DNA of 64,000 nucleotides from Amoebidium appalachense (Eukaryota; Ichthyosporea): NCBI GenBank assembly GCA_963693365.1, contig CAVNZM010000008.1, positions 4,774,001 to 4,838,000 of the forward strand, read 5' to 3'. Shown piece by piece: positions 18,929 to 38,718 of this stretch (position 1 is its first letter; each line of letters starts with the position of its first letter). The notes under the pieces were generated by a model. It saw only the letters and a program-made list of their open reading frames with translations, ran no database searches and was not told where the DNA came from. The position numbers and the translations under genes were made by a program.

Positions 18929-19114
18929 CGGTTTCAGGTGTGTTCCCGCCACCCCTTCCGCTGTGCCGATTACTGCCGATACCGCAAGAATTACGGTGAT
19001 GCAAATCTCTACGTTAAGCTTTTGAGTTTTTACGAGGCTGTTAAGGTAGATCTGTTCACGCCCGAAAAGGAAAAAATGGTGCCACTGCATCCTAGGTGCG
19101 ATAACAAGCATTGA
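14100..19114 (+). CDS. Secreted Cys-rich protein of unknown family, 477 aa, 5 exons
   Basis: Exons: 14100-14430, 15412-15703, 16209-16662, 18156-18335, 18938-19114 (TGA). All are GT-AG with phases 1, 2, 0, 0. The frame is open upstream of 14100, but the ATG there starts a typical signal peptide (MPRFLSVLRPCAFLWLACVI, then cleavage around 28-30), so it is preferred over the in-frame ATG 75 bp upstream. Residues 83-89 (KKRRGRR) form a dibasic, furin-like processing site. After it come a Cys-containing helical region (exon 2), a cluster CFGCEGC with further Cys about residues 258-310, a possible N-glycosylation site (ENST), and a basic Cys-containing C-terminal region (CSRHPFRCADYCRYRK). I recognise no family. 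A secreted, proteolytically matured protein is the most that can be inferred. The assembly is supported by phase agreement across four introns. Confidence 0.85.
14500..14930. repeat. GT/GC-rich simple sequence at the start of intron 1
   Basis: Degenerate (GT)n with GTGC units begins about 70 bp after the exon 1 donor. It is matched at the far end of the intron by C-runs at 15175-15204 and 15352-15386, just before the acceptor. Confidence 0.9.
15972..16025. repeat. Perfect 22-bp inverted repeat (hairpin) in intron 2
   Basis: The arm AGTGAAATCAATCAACACCACC at 15972-15993 has its exact reverse complement at 16004-16025, with a 10-base loop. The right arm runs straight into a T-run (16026-16051) and then a G-run. 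Confidence 0.93.
17290..17813. repeat. 27-bp minisatellite with higher-order units in intron 3
   Basis: About 19 copies of a 27-bp unit resembling CTTTAGATATACATACTGCC plus TCTATAC. The last part shows a higher-order period of about 107 bp (four units), as seen by the TCTGTAGATACACCTACTGC variant at 17622 and 17729. Because 27 is a multiple of three, one frame stays open and reads as nine-residue repeats such as TASIPLDIH. It lies wholly inside intron 3 (16663-18155). Confidence 0.93.
18887..18927. repeat. (CA)n tract before the exon 5 acceptor of the secreted-protein gene
   Basis: Preceded by a C-run (18817-18847) and followed by ACGGTTTCAG, the acceptor. The first half of the same intron is strongly G-rich (18400-18680). 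Confidence 0.93.
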
Positions 19115-19691
19115 TATTAGTTGTCCGAAAATCTTGAAAAGTCGATAACTTAAAGGTGCACTCCTTTTAAAATTATTTTTAAGATATTCGAGAACCAAAA
19201 TGTTGGTTGTCTCCAGAACTGAGGAGGAAGCCTAGGAGGCTAGAATAGGCCAAATTTGGCATGATGCGTGTTTGATTAAAAGTCTGTAGTTCTATCCATA
19301 GTTAATATCATGACCACCGTGTTACCAGGTCCAGATCTTGGACCAAATGAACCAGTTTGAGCCAACCCATGCATACTTTGTGAGAACGTTATAAGTGAAA
19401 TCGGTCGGGCAAACGTGACTGAAACCCGCAGGAATGCGGTGTTAAATGCAGAATACAATACACATGCTGCGGGAGCGCATGTGCGCACGTACGCACGCAC
19501 GGTACACACACATACACATAAAACATGACTGCACAGGCCGATTGTTGCACACCCACAAACACACACACACATACACACATTCACGTTACCCGCCACAGCA
19601 TGCGTACACACACCAACATAAAAACACATGTGCGACGGTAGTACAGCAATATGCTTGTATTTAAGAAACGAGCACACTATGCACCGACTAG

Positions 19692-19726
<35 letters not shown>

Positions 19727-19860
19727 CACAAACACGGAAACACGGGCACGTGTGCATGGGTGTAGGTACATCAAAAGTAGGCAGCAATCATTATAGTGGT
19801 GGCACTTGCATGCTTCTATCTCTCTCTCTCTCTCTCTCTCAGAGGCTCTCTCGCTCTCTC

Positions 19861-19900
<40 letters not shown>

Positions 19901-20609
19901 TCCCCCCCCCCCCCCCCCCCATGCCCCCTGCTCCCCTCCCCCCCTCCCCCCTCCCCCCCTCCCCTCTCTCTCTAGATCTCCCCCCCCCCCCCCCCCCCCC
20001 GCCCTCCTCTCTCTCTCTCTGTCTCTGCCACGGTGTGTATGTGTCTCCATGGGTGTGCACTGTGTGCTTGTGTGTGTTCATGTGTGTGTGTGTGTAGGTG
20101 TGTGTGTGTGTTCATGTGTGTGTGTGCGTGTGTGTGCGTATGTGTGTGTGTGCACCTATCCCAGATTCACAAATACCCCTAGCCACGAAACCCCGATATC
20201 TCGGTCGAAGGTGTACTACAGAGCTGAAAAAAACAGCATTACATGAATAGAAAGCACACCACAAAACCAAAATACTAGAGCTTTTATGGTTTAGCACAGA
20301 TGATAATCAGGGTCTTCAAATTTCGGGTATGTAGGAGGGGGTTAGAGTGCAACACAGAGTGCCAAGTACTACATTCATGAAGGACAACATACGGCACACA
20401 CATCAACAGTAGAGCCCATTCCCCGGGTATGTGGATGTGTGTGTGTGTGTGTGTGTGTGTGGTGGGGGGGGGGGGGGGGGGGGGGAGAAAGAGGGATGGG
20501 GGCAAGTCTTCCACAGAACGGGTGGGGGAAGGGGGGAGGGGGGAGGGGGGGCAGGTTCATGGCCATCTTGAAGGAATATCTCAAGTTCTTTACTTTCTGT
20601 TTTTACACA

Positions 20610-20900
20610 CAAGAGGAGCATACGTGGCCACAGGCGCACTCGGCGATGTATATCCAACAGAAATACAGGATATATCTGCACCACCGTGCCACTTGGGTGG
20701 AAGCCAGCACAAGAAAAACAAACACAAAACCACCAATGTTTATGTCACTCGCACCGAAGTGTCCATTGAAAGTATCCATTCACACACACACAAAAAAAAA
20801 AAAAAAATCACACATACACAGACCAACGTGCACTTGATCTTATTGGCAGCATTGACAACCGGCCAGTGTTTCTCTCTACCGGATGAAGATGAAAATATGG
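20610..20900 (+). other. Exon-like open segments, unassigned
   Basis: 20613-20780 is open in a frame reading GAYVATGALGDVYPTEIQDI, with a normal amino-acid mix ending near TTNVYVTRTEVSIESI. After a short CA/A tract the frame continues from 20833 as a hydrophobic segment LILLAALTTGQCFSLPDEDE, which resembles a signal peptide end and precedes GTGAGA. There is no start codon in a good position, no neighbours in phase and no recognised family. This could be part of a small secreted gene or chance. Confidence 0.2.
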
Positions 20901-20995
20901 GTGAGAGACTTCTCATTTTATTTTTATAATGCATTTTATGTTTAAATATGGGTGAGAGACTTCTCATTTTATTTTTATAATGCATTTTATGTTTA
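20893..20995. repeat. 51-bp tandem duplication
   Basis: AAATATGGGTGAGAGACTTC and the following ATTTTATTTTTATAATGC segment occur at 20893 and again at 20944 with no visible differences. Confidence 0.92.
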
Positions 20996-21429
20996 TCATG
21001 CATTTTATTTGATTCGGGGGAGAAGGTTCTGATAAGAATGGATATACCGCACAGTCGTCACATACACAACGAGATAGTCACTTAGATAGCTTCACCCATA
21101 TATATCCGAGAATCACGAAATACGGAAATTCCACTTGTTCTCTGAAACTTCATGTATAAACTCAGCTAAGGTTAAGGGGGGTCAAGAATCACTAAAAGTG
21201 CGAGAGATCAAACATTATTATAGATCTGAAAGCTACCATATTTCGAAGTCTGGGATGCAAACCTTGGTTCATTTTCTCAGGCTCCACGCAAATTACCACT
21301 TATGGACATATGTAAAATTGGGCTGTGGGGGAGCGTGACAGAACCCGTTCATATTCTTGTGAGGCTTTGTTGTTGTTGTGTGTGGGTGTGGGTGTGCACG
21401 CGCGCGTGTGGCCGTGAGCGTGTGGGTGT

Positions 21430-21443
21430 GCGCGCGCGCGCGC

Positions 21444-21508
<65 letters not shown>
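21430..21508. repeat. Compound (CG)n(GT)n tract
   Basis: About 29 bp of alternating CG (21430-21458) followed by about 50 bp of GT. Alternating purine-pyrimidine DNA of this kind is a classic Z-DNA-forming sequence. Confidence 0.93.
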
Positions 21509-21509
<1 letters not shown>

Positions 21510-21654
21510 TGGTTAAAGTGGTGGTTGTGGTTGTGGTTGTGGTGGCTGCGGTGCTTTTCTTTTTTTTTTTTTTGTTTTTCTTTCTTTCTTCTTTTCTTTT
21601 TCTTTTTCCTTTTCTTTCCTTTCCTTTTTCTTTTTCTTTCTTTCTTTTTTTTTG

Positions 21655-22255
21655 TGGGGGGGAGGGGTCAGTTGTGTGTGTTGGGAAGCGGGGGGATGGG
21701 CAGGTGTGTGTGTTTAAAATGTTTTTTTTTTTTTTTTTTTTTGATCGTGTCTTTTAAAGGGGGTTTCGTTTAGGCCCATTAATTGTCCCCATTCCAGCAC
21801 ATCCGGGTCAAGCCATTTGCTCAGCATATAAATCATGATATGAACTGCAACCTTCTTCCTAACTCTTTATTAATGTTATTCCCTTCTTTCTTTCTTTCTT
21901 TTTCCTCTTTTCTTTTTCTCTTTAGTTGTATTATGGCGCATCTGAACCTTGCTGTGGGCAAAACGATGGTGCGCAGCTGATGCGCAGCACGCCGTTCAGA
22001 TAGCTAGAATTCCCTCTGACCCGACCCGGCTCGAAAGTCTAAAAGAAAACCCCTTTAACTTTTTGGGTCTCAAAGTCTTCGCTTCCATGTTTCCACCCGG
22101 TCCTTTAATGCCCCCCCTCCTCCTCCCCCCCCCCCCCAAAAAAAAAAAAAAAAAAAAAAAAAAACAAAACAAACAAACCAGCCAATAAAACACAAACACC
22201 GGCCCATCCCCCGCTTCCCAAACACACACAACTGACCCCTCCCCCCCCCCCCCCC
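21655..22255. repeat. Inverted repeat, arms of about 90 bp
   Basis: The left arm (about 21655-21745) carries GAGGGGTCAGTTGTGTGTGT and GGGAAGCGGGGGGATGGGC, then a T-run. The right arm (about 22140-22255) carries the reverse complement in the same order (an A-run, GCCCATCCCCCGCTTCCC, then ACACACACAACTGACCCCTC). The spacer is about 400 bp. Confidence 0.85.
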
Positions 22256-23947
22256 CCCCCCCTCTCCCCCCTCCCCCCCCCCCCCCAAAAAAACAATCAC
22301 ATCCGCATAAGATACTACTGGTACAGAGCCATGATCAGCCGGGGGGGAAGGTGTGAATGTGTGTGTGTGTGTGCGCGCGCGCGTGTATGTGTTGTGTGGT
22401 GGTGGTGGTGGTGGTGGTGGTGTGTGTGTGTGGGGGGGGGGGGGGGGGAGGGGGGGGAGGATATTTGCTTAACAGGGTGCAGCATCTGTAGCATATGTAT
22501 TAGAAGGCAAAAAGAAAACACACAGCAGACACCAAAACACATGTGAGGCAGAGGACACTTAAATTCAGTGTATCTATTTTTGGGAGGCGGGAGACGACAG
22601 ACAGGGAGAGGGAGAGGGAGAGTGAAGAAGGGAGGGGAGGAGCAAGAGGGAGAGGCCGAGGGAGAGAAGAAGGGGAGTGAGGGGGTCACGGTTTGGGTGT
22701 GAAGGTGGGAGGGGAAGGTGAGGAGGGGGACGTGGGGGGACTGTAGGGCAAGGGCAACGAGAGTGATGCAACCCCTTTAGCTTTGCACTCATAAATTGAA
22801 ACCTTGCTACACAGAGGGCATGAGAGAAATCTCCAACCTTACGTCAGTTGCAAACATCACCCGTGGGAAGCGAACAGACCAAAACAGGATCGGAGCTGCT
22901 GGTGCCAATGACCGGGTTAAGGATGAAGAATGTAAACGTAAAAGGGCGGGATCTATGTGGTGCCAACGTAGTTAGGATAAGTCGAGTGTACGAGGTGATG
23001 CAGTGTTTTTGTAGATAGTGGTGGTGGTGTGGGTGTGGATGTGGGTGTGTGTGTTTAATGGAGCGGGGGGGGGGGGGGGGGGGAGGGGGGTGGGGGGGGA
23101 GGACGGACGGGTGGGGGTGGGTGGGTGGGTGGATGGGAGTGTGGGAACGAGAGTGGGTGGGTGGGAGGGACGGAGGAAGGGTGGGGGGAGGGGGGGGGGG
23201 GGAAGGTGCTGGCAGACAGAGCAGAATAAATGACACAAGGAAAAGATGCTGCTTATATGTAAGAATCTCCACGCACGTTTCTTGCTGTTGTTGGAGTTGT
23301 GGATGTGGAGATTTTGCGCTTGCAGGACGTGCTTTTTTCTGTCCGCAACAAAAGGGTCTCTGGTAAGGCAGCATAAAAGCTTAATACAGTAGGTGAATAT
23401 TAGATCTCACACCAGATTAAGATGATTTCCCTCTTACCCTCAGGGGATACTTGCAAAATTTGCATAGGTAGTTTTAGGACTTTTGTCTACCTTGCCTAAG
23501 AGCCGAAGCGGCTCACTTGCGCACTACATTAAACTTGCTGTACCCAACCTTCTAGCTCTTATTTTTCAAGGCTGACAAAACTTTCCTTCCGAAGCGACGT
23601 GATCACGCGCCAACTCATACCCTTATAGTTTATCATACGGCAGCTGCGGCCACAGTCGCACGTGGCAGGTACACAACGGTAAACAAAAATCTTTTTGAGT
23701 GTCACACAATCAGTGGCAATAATTGCAAGGAATCGCCTTTAGATTCCGTTTAGAGCAACTATAGAACTATAGGCAGAGCTGGTAAAGGACAACATAATAC
23801 TTATACCCACAGGGGAACCTAGACATCACTGCAATCGTGGAAGGGTTTAAAGATTACCCCGCTCAGTTAACTGCAAAGTAGTTCAGGTCTCCTGGTTTGC
23901 TAAATACTTAAGTTTTGAGAAGCAAGTTATTCGCGTAAAACATTACC

Positions 23948-34466
<10,519 letters not shown>

Positions 34467-35053
34467 TTATAACAAAAACCCCGCGGCGAAAAAAAAAAAA
34501 AAAAGGACGCAAGGCGGTGCTATTCGAAAAGGTTTTTATTTTGGTTTTGGGTTTTGGGGGGATTCGGAGTTCTGAAGGGTGAGGTTCATGTCGGGGTTTT
34601 AACATGACCGGCGTAGCGGAACGCACGAAAGTTTGCGGTGTTTAGAAACGTTGTCTCTGGATTTTCTATAGATTTTAAGGAGTTGTGGAGGGCGGGTTTT
34701 ACGTCGGGTTCATTATCCGTGAACGCGTGTGACGGAGGGCTCGATCTGTCTGTGGCTCGAGTAAACTTCTAAAGCCCCTAAAGCCCTTATTCCCCTTGTG
34801 TACTCGGTCACCTTGGTGTATTTTGAAGTGTCTGTCCTTTTTTCTCTTTTTTTTCTTTTCCTTTTGTTTAACCACCGTCACCTCTCAGTCTGCCGCCACC
34901 ACGTGACCCCTGACTCATATGCATCCACCTCGATTTACCTTCACGAAAATTGGAACGGGAGTGGGGATGGAGGTGATGGCTCCGTCTGTGGATCCTGCCT
35001 GTGTGTGTGTGCACGCGCGCACACGCACACACATACAGACACGCAGCGCGCGC

Positions 35054-35113
<60 letters not shown>

Positions 35114-35552
35114 GCCACATGCACAGGCGTACGCGCGGTCACACGCGATTGATGCACACAAAGTCTCTCATGCACACACAAACACACCATGAGTGAGCGA
35201 GGATGCATATGGTAACTCTGATAGTGCTACCCTATCGTGTCGACTGCCCTAGGCCTGTGGCAAGCCTGCCTTAGCATCTTCATGGTCATAAGTATTAAAA
35301 AAAAAATTTTGTTCATGCTGGGGTCGACACTGTGTCGATCATTTCATGCCCCTACGTTTTGAACATCGGTGAACGTTAAATTTCATGTCATTTTCGTTGT
35401 ACGTACACATGCCTACGAATCCTTTTATATCAGGGTTATGCTTGCTTGCATGCATGTGCGTGCACGTGTGCGAAGCTCTTTATGTGTGCGTGCGTGTGTG
35501 TGCACGTGTGTGCGTGTGCGTGTGGATGTGTGTGCGCGTGTGTGTGTGTGTT

Positions 35553-35607
<55 letters not shown>

Positions 35608-36078
35608 ATGTACGTACATGTGTGTTTGTGTGACATTGCGTGTGTGTGTGAGCCAGTAGCCATGGCATATGCATGGGTAGATGGATGGCGTACGTAACAC
35701 GCTTCTGAACATGCGGTAGTTCATCGCTCATCGATATCTTTCTAGTGTTACATATACACAACCTGACTACTCGAGCTCGGTGCTGCCAGTCAGTCAAAGT
35801 AATTGTCGACAGTCCAGTCTTGTTTTTCAAGATGCCGCTCACGTCGCATCATGCACATGCGGTGCGCACGTACCGTTTAATTTTTTTGTCAACATGGGTC
35901 AACCCTTGCCCATTTCCGGCCGCATCAGATTCTCGGCCCTCCGGCAGTCTCAGTGTTCTAAGTTATAACGTTGCAAACCGTCACTCGTAGCTTTACTCAC
36001 GGTACCCACTGCCCACAGAATTGATGTCGGCAGAGAGAGTTGAGAGAGGGGTTTACCATCGTTTTTTCAGAGGGCCGT
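34467..36078. other. Region downstream of LST8 without a recognised gene
   Basis: Contains an A-run (34490-34504), CA tract (35054-35112) and GT tract (35540-35606). The remainder has ordinary composition but no convincing exon or RNA gene. Confidence 0.6.
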
Positions 36079-36468
36079 GGGTTTACACACTTTTTATTGC
36101 GTGGACACTGCCGGGGGCCCCACACTCGACGGCCTACTCCGTTTTCCAGCGCAGCCAATCAAATGCAGTAGGCTAGTGACATATGTACATGCTAGGCAAT
36201 AGTAGCGCCATCGTAGTATACGACACCCCTACTCATATTATGGGTAAGCAGAGGCTAGCATCGGTAGCTCCGACAGAAAGTTATACCGCTGAGGGGATAT
36301 TCCGAGCAAACCCCCCCCCCCCATACCTGAGACTGGTTCTCTTTGCCTCGAGTAAACAGCGTAAACCCCAAAGTTAAGGCACCGTATCACAATATCATAC
36401 TGTGCAGCATTAATAAGGTGATCTATCGTAGGATAGTCATTTTAAAACGGATAAATTGAGGAAGAGAG
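36079..36468 (+). mobile_element. Short interspersed element, copy A, carrying an 86-bp insertion
   Basis: From GGGTTTACACACTTTTTATT to ATTGAGGAAGAGAG this matches 48934-49225 at roughly 90 percent. The two copies share both boundaries, which defines a discrete element of about 295 bp. No terminal inverted repeats or coding capacity are seen. Copy A is interrupted at 36284-36369. Confidence 0.85.
36284..36369 (+). mobile_element. 86-bp mini-element with 7-bp target-site duplication
   Basis: The segment from TACCGCTGAGGGGATATTCC to CAGCGTAAACCCC is flanked by AAAGTTA at 36277-36283 and 36370-36376. The empty site is present in the related copy at about 49132-49138, where AAAGTTA occurs once. 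A second copy is at 38634-38718. It contains a C-run of about 12. Confidence 0.9.
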
Positions 36469-36517
36469 GGAGAAAAGAGAATAAAACCGCCAATAACCTC
36501 CGGTTCTATTACGTTAG

Positions 36518-36958
36518 CTAACAGGTTACACTTATTAATAGATATGCATCCGCGAGTAAACCGCCCCCCACACGTGCACATATTACACATACGAGCAGGA
36601 GACACCAGAAACCCATAATCATCTTTGCGTTTTTACACCACACCACATTACGAATAAACGAATCTATGTAGGAACGAGACTCTCTAACCGTATCCGCCAT
36701 ATAGGCTACTAGTAGTTGGTGTTTTTGCGGTCCTAACACAGGAAGGGACTCAACACGTAGAGTAAAAAGATATCTATCAGCCATAGACTTGAAACTATTC
36801 ATATTCACACTATGACCTAGCCGTACCTCCGGGGGGGGGTCGCCAGCCATTCCGCATAACGCTCGACAATGGGCAGAGACGATGTGGAAGGGAAGAGGTA
36901 GAGGGGCGAGTGCGGCGGGGATGCGTGTAGCCGGAAGAGCGGGTGGTCCGGGGCACAA
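36518..36958 (-). CDS. Unassigned 146-codon ORF, possibly transposon-derived
   Basis: An open frame of ordinary composition lies between the short elements and the LINE fragment, on the opposite strand. It reads ADRYLFTLRVESLPVLGPQK in the middle and ends in a hydrophobic stretch (MIMGFWCLLLVCVICA). I recognise no family. It may be a remnant of a mobile element or a chance ORF. Confidence 0.25.
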   Translation of the reverse strand: MCPGPPALPATRIPAALAPLPLPFHIVSAHCRALCGMAGDPPPEVRLGHSVNMNSFKSMADRYLFTLRVESLPVLGPQKHQLLVAYMADTVRESRSYIDSFIRNVVWCKNAKMIMGFWCLLLVCVICARVGGGLLADAYLLISVTC

Positions 36959-37148
36959 GCGGACAGGCGGGTGATGTACTCGTGAAATTTAAGGGCTAAT
37001 TCGTGTACGCGTTGTGATGTGCGTAGAGAGAATCAAAAGTCACGTGGATGCATGCATGGTTAATTGGTGTGGATGCACAGGTCACGTGCGCCAAAGATGC
37101 ATTTTTTATTTGCTTGCAATTGGCCGACTGACGTGACGCGCGTCAAGA

Positions 37149-38381
37149 TTGTTCGATGTAGTGTCAGAGTGGTGCAAGGCAAACCTTATGATCCTTAACA
37201 TAGACAAATGTGGTGTTCTTGTACCTGATATAGCTAACAATTTACACACATTTACATTATCATCTAAACCTGTACCTATAGTTCCAGAATACAAATATCT
37301 TGGTGTTCCGGTTGATTCTGTTGGTGTTATGTTTCCCCATATGGTCGAAAAGAGGGTAGAGTTGGCTCGTAAGCGGTTAGCTTTCTTCTCGGCTAACATT
37401 TTTAAAGACACACCCCTCCATCCTTCTATTAGACTTACATTTATTCGCACTTTTGTCTTCCCGGCATGTGAATATGGTTTACCCCTTCTCGCCGCCTGGA
37501 TCAAGAAAGAGAGAACTAGAGCGCTTAAACCCTTGGCAAATTTCCTTGAAGCAGAAGTTGCCTCCTTTCTATCTAACAACTGTTGTAAACCTGGGCCTGT
37601 AACGCTCTCGATATATGGTCTGGTCCCAATAGCTGCTAGAGTATCCTATCTCGCGCTGAAATTCAATAAGCACATAAGCCGCTTAAAGAAGTATTTGCCC
37701 TCCCACCCTCTCTTCTCTATCCGACCTGTCCCCTCCTCACCTCTCCCCTCTTTCCTCCCCTCTCTCTCCCCTTCTCCCCTGGGCACAAATACAAATAAAC
37801 CCCGCAATAGTGTGTGTGTGACTTTGGACTGCCACTTACTTATTAAACATGTACACAATCACAAGATAATCACGCAATATAACAAATGGAAAAAGATACC
37901 ACACGACACTAGACCCGATGAAAGCATACACCTTGAAAAACTAAGCCTTATGTCTCGTTTTATATATACTGACCGCCTCAACCATATTGCCAAATATGGC
38001 ACTCGCAAGTGTATAACACCTAAATACATATTACCTTCCTGTAGAACTGGTCTTTCTCTAGCTGATGGTATTATTGATCAATTACCACGCTTTTACTGTA
38101 CACGTGCTATACAGTGGAGATCTAATAAGTATAAGGTGGAATCATTTGCATGCCCAAACAACACACACACACACCAGTTTAACCGGTCATGTATCGCCAA
38201 ATGTAGTTTGATAGACCACATAATACCGCAACACACACACGTCACATTCACAACAGACACCCAGAAAGATAGCCTACCTGTAAATTACAACATCCTTGAT
38301 TTTATACTAAACACGCGTAACTACGACCTGTTTATTAGATGTATTGATTGGCTTGAGAAACACATCACTACAAAATTATAG
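37149..38381 (+). mobile_element. 5'-truncated non-LTR retrotransposon (LINE): end of reverse transcriptase and C-terminal region
   Basis: An intact 410-codon frame begins inside the reverse transcriptase domain. FDVVSEWCKANLMILNIDKC is the segment that normally follows the catalytic YxDD block; then come PIVPEYKYLGVPVDS and a thumb-like region (RTFVFPACEYGLPLL). The C-terminal part has Cys/His residues (ACPNNTHTHQFNRSC then IAKC), as in LINE zinc-knuckle regions. The catalytic aspartates are absent because the element starts abruptly near 37149, as expected for incomplete target-primed reverse transcription. The stop is followed almost at once by a (CA)n tract (38388-38485), probably the 3' end of the element. 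The unbroken frame suggests a fairly recent insertion or low divergence. No clear target-site duplication was found. Confidence 0.85.
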
Positions 38382-38387
38382 CGCACG

Positions 38388-38401
38388 CGCACACACACAC
38401 A

Positions 38402-38485
<84 letters not shown>
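38388..38485. repeat. (CA)n tract at the 3' end of the LINE fragment
   Basis: About 95 bp of CA starting 7 bases after the LINE stop codon. It may be the element's own 3' tail or seed a tail-derived microsatellite. Confidence 0.93.
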
Positions 38486-38486
<1 letters not shown>

Positions 38487-38633
38487 CCAGCTGATACCGA
38501 GTGTCCCGAGGGGAGCCCCTTTACGGGGAACCCCAACTAATTGATTTCTCCTTATAGTCTTTATGGTGTCTCGTAGAGAAAGTAAACCCTGATATATAGT
38601 CACCACCCGACATCTATGTACGTGATCATGATA

Positions 38634-38718
38634 TACCGCTGAGGGGATATTCCGAGCAAAACCCCCCCCCCATACCTGAGACTGGTTCTCTTTGCCTCGA
38701 GTAAACAGCGTAAACCCC
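38634..38718 (+). mobile_element. Second copy of the 86-bp mini-element
   Basis: TACCGCTGAGGGGATATTCC to GCGTAAACCCC, almost identical to 36284-36369, in the same orientation and on the other side of the LINE fragment. No clear target-site duplication around this copy. Confidence 0.88.

Larger units (their letters stand above)
19115..23947. other. Intergenic region between the secreted-protein gene and LST8
   Basis: No convincing gene. Contents: CA-rich DNA (19480-19740), CT and C-runs (19820-20010), GT-rich DNA (20040-20150), an exon-like segment (20610-20900), a 51-bp tandem duplication, a CG/GT tract, an inverted repeat (21659-22247), G- and GT-rich DNA (22340-22460, 23000-23210), and about 550 bp of ordinary-composition DNA before LST8. 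Confidence 0.6.

Noticed and set aside
36079-36468. tRNA-derived SINE
   Set aside because: I could not find convincing A and B boxes in the 295-bp element.
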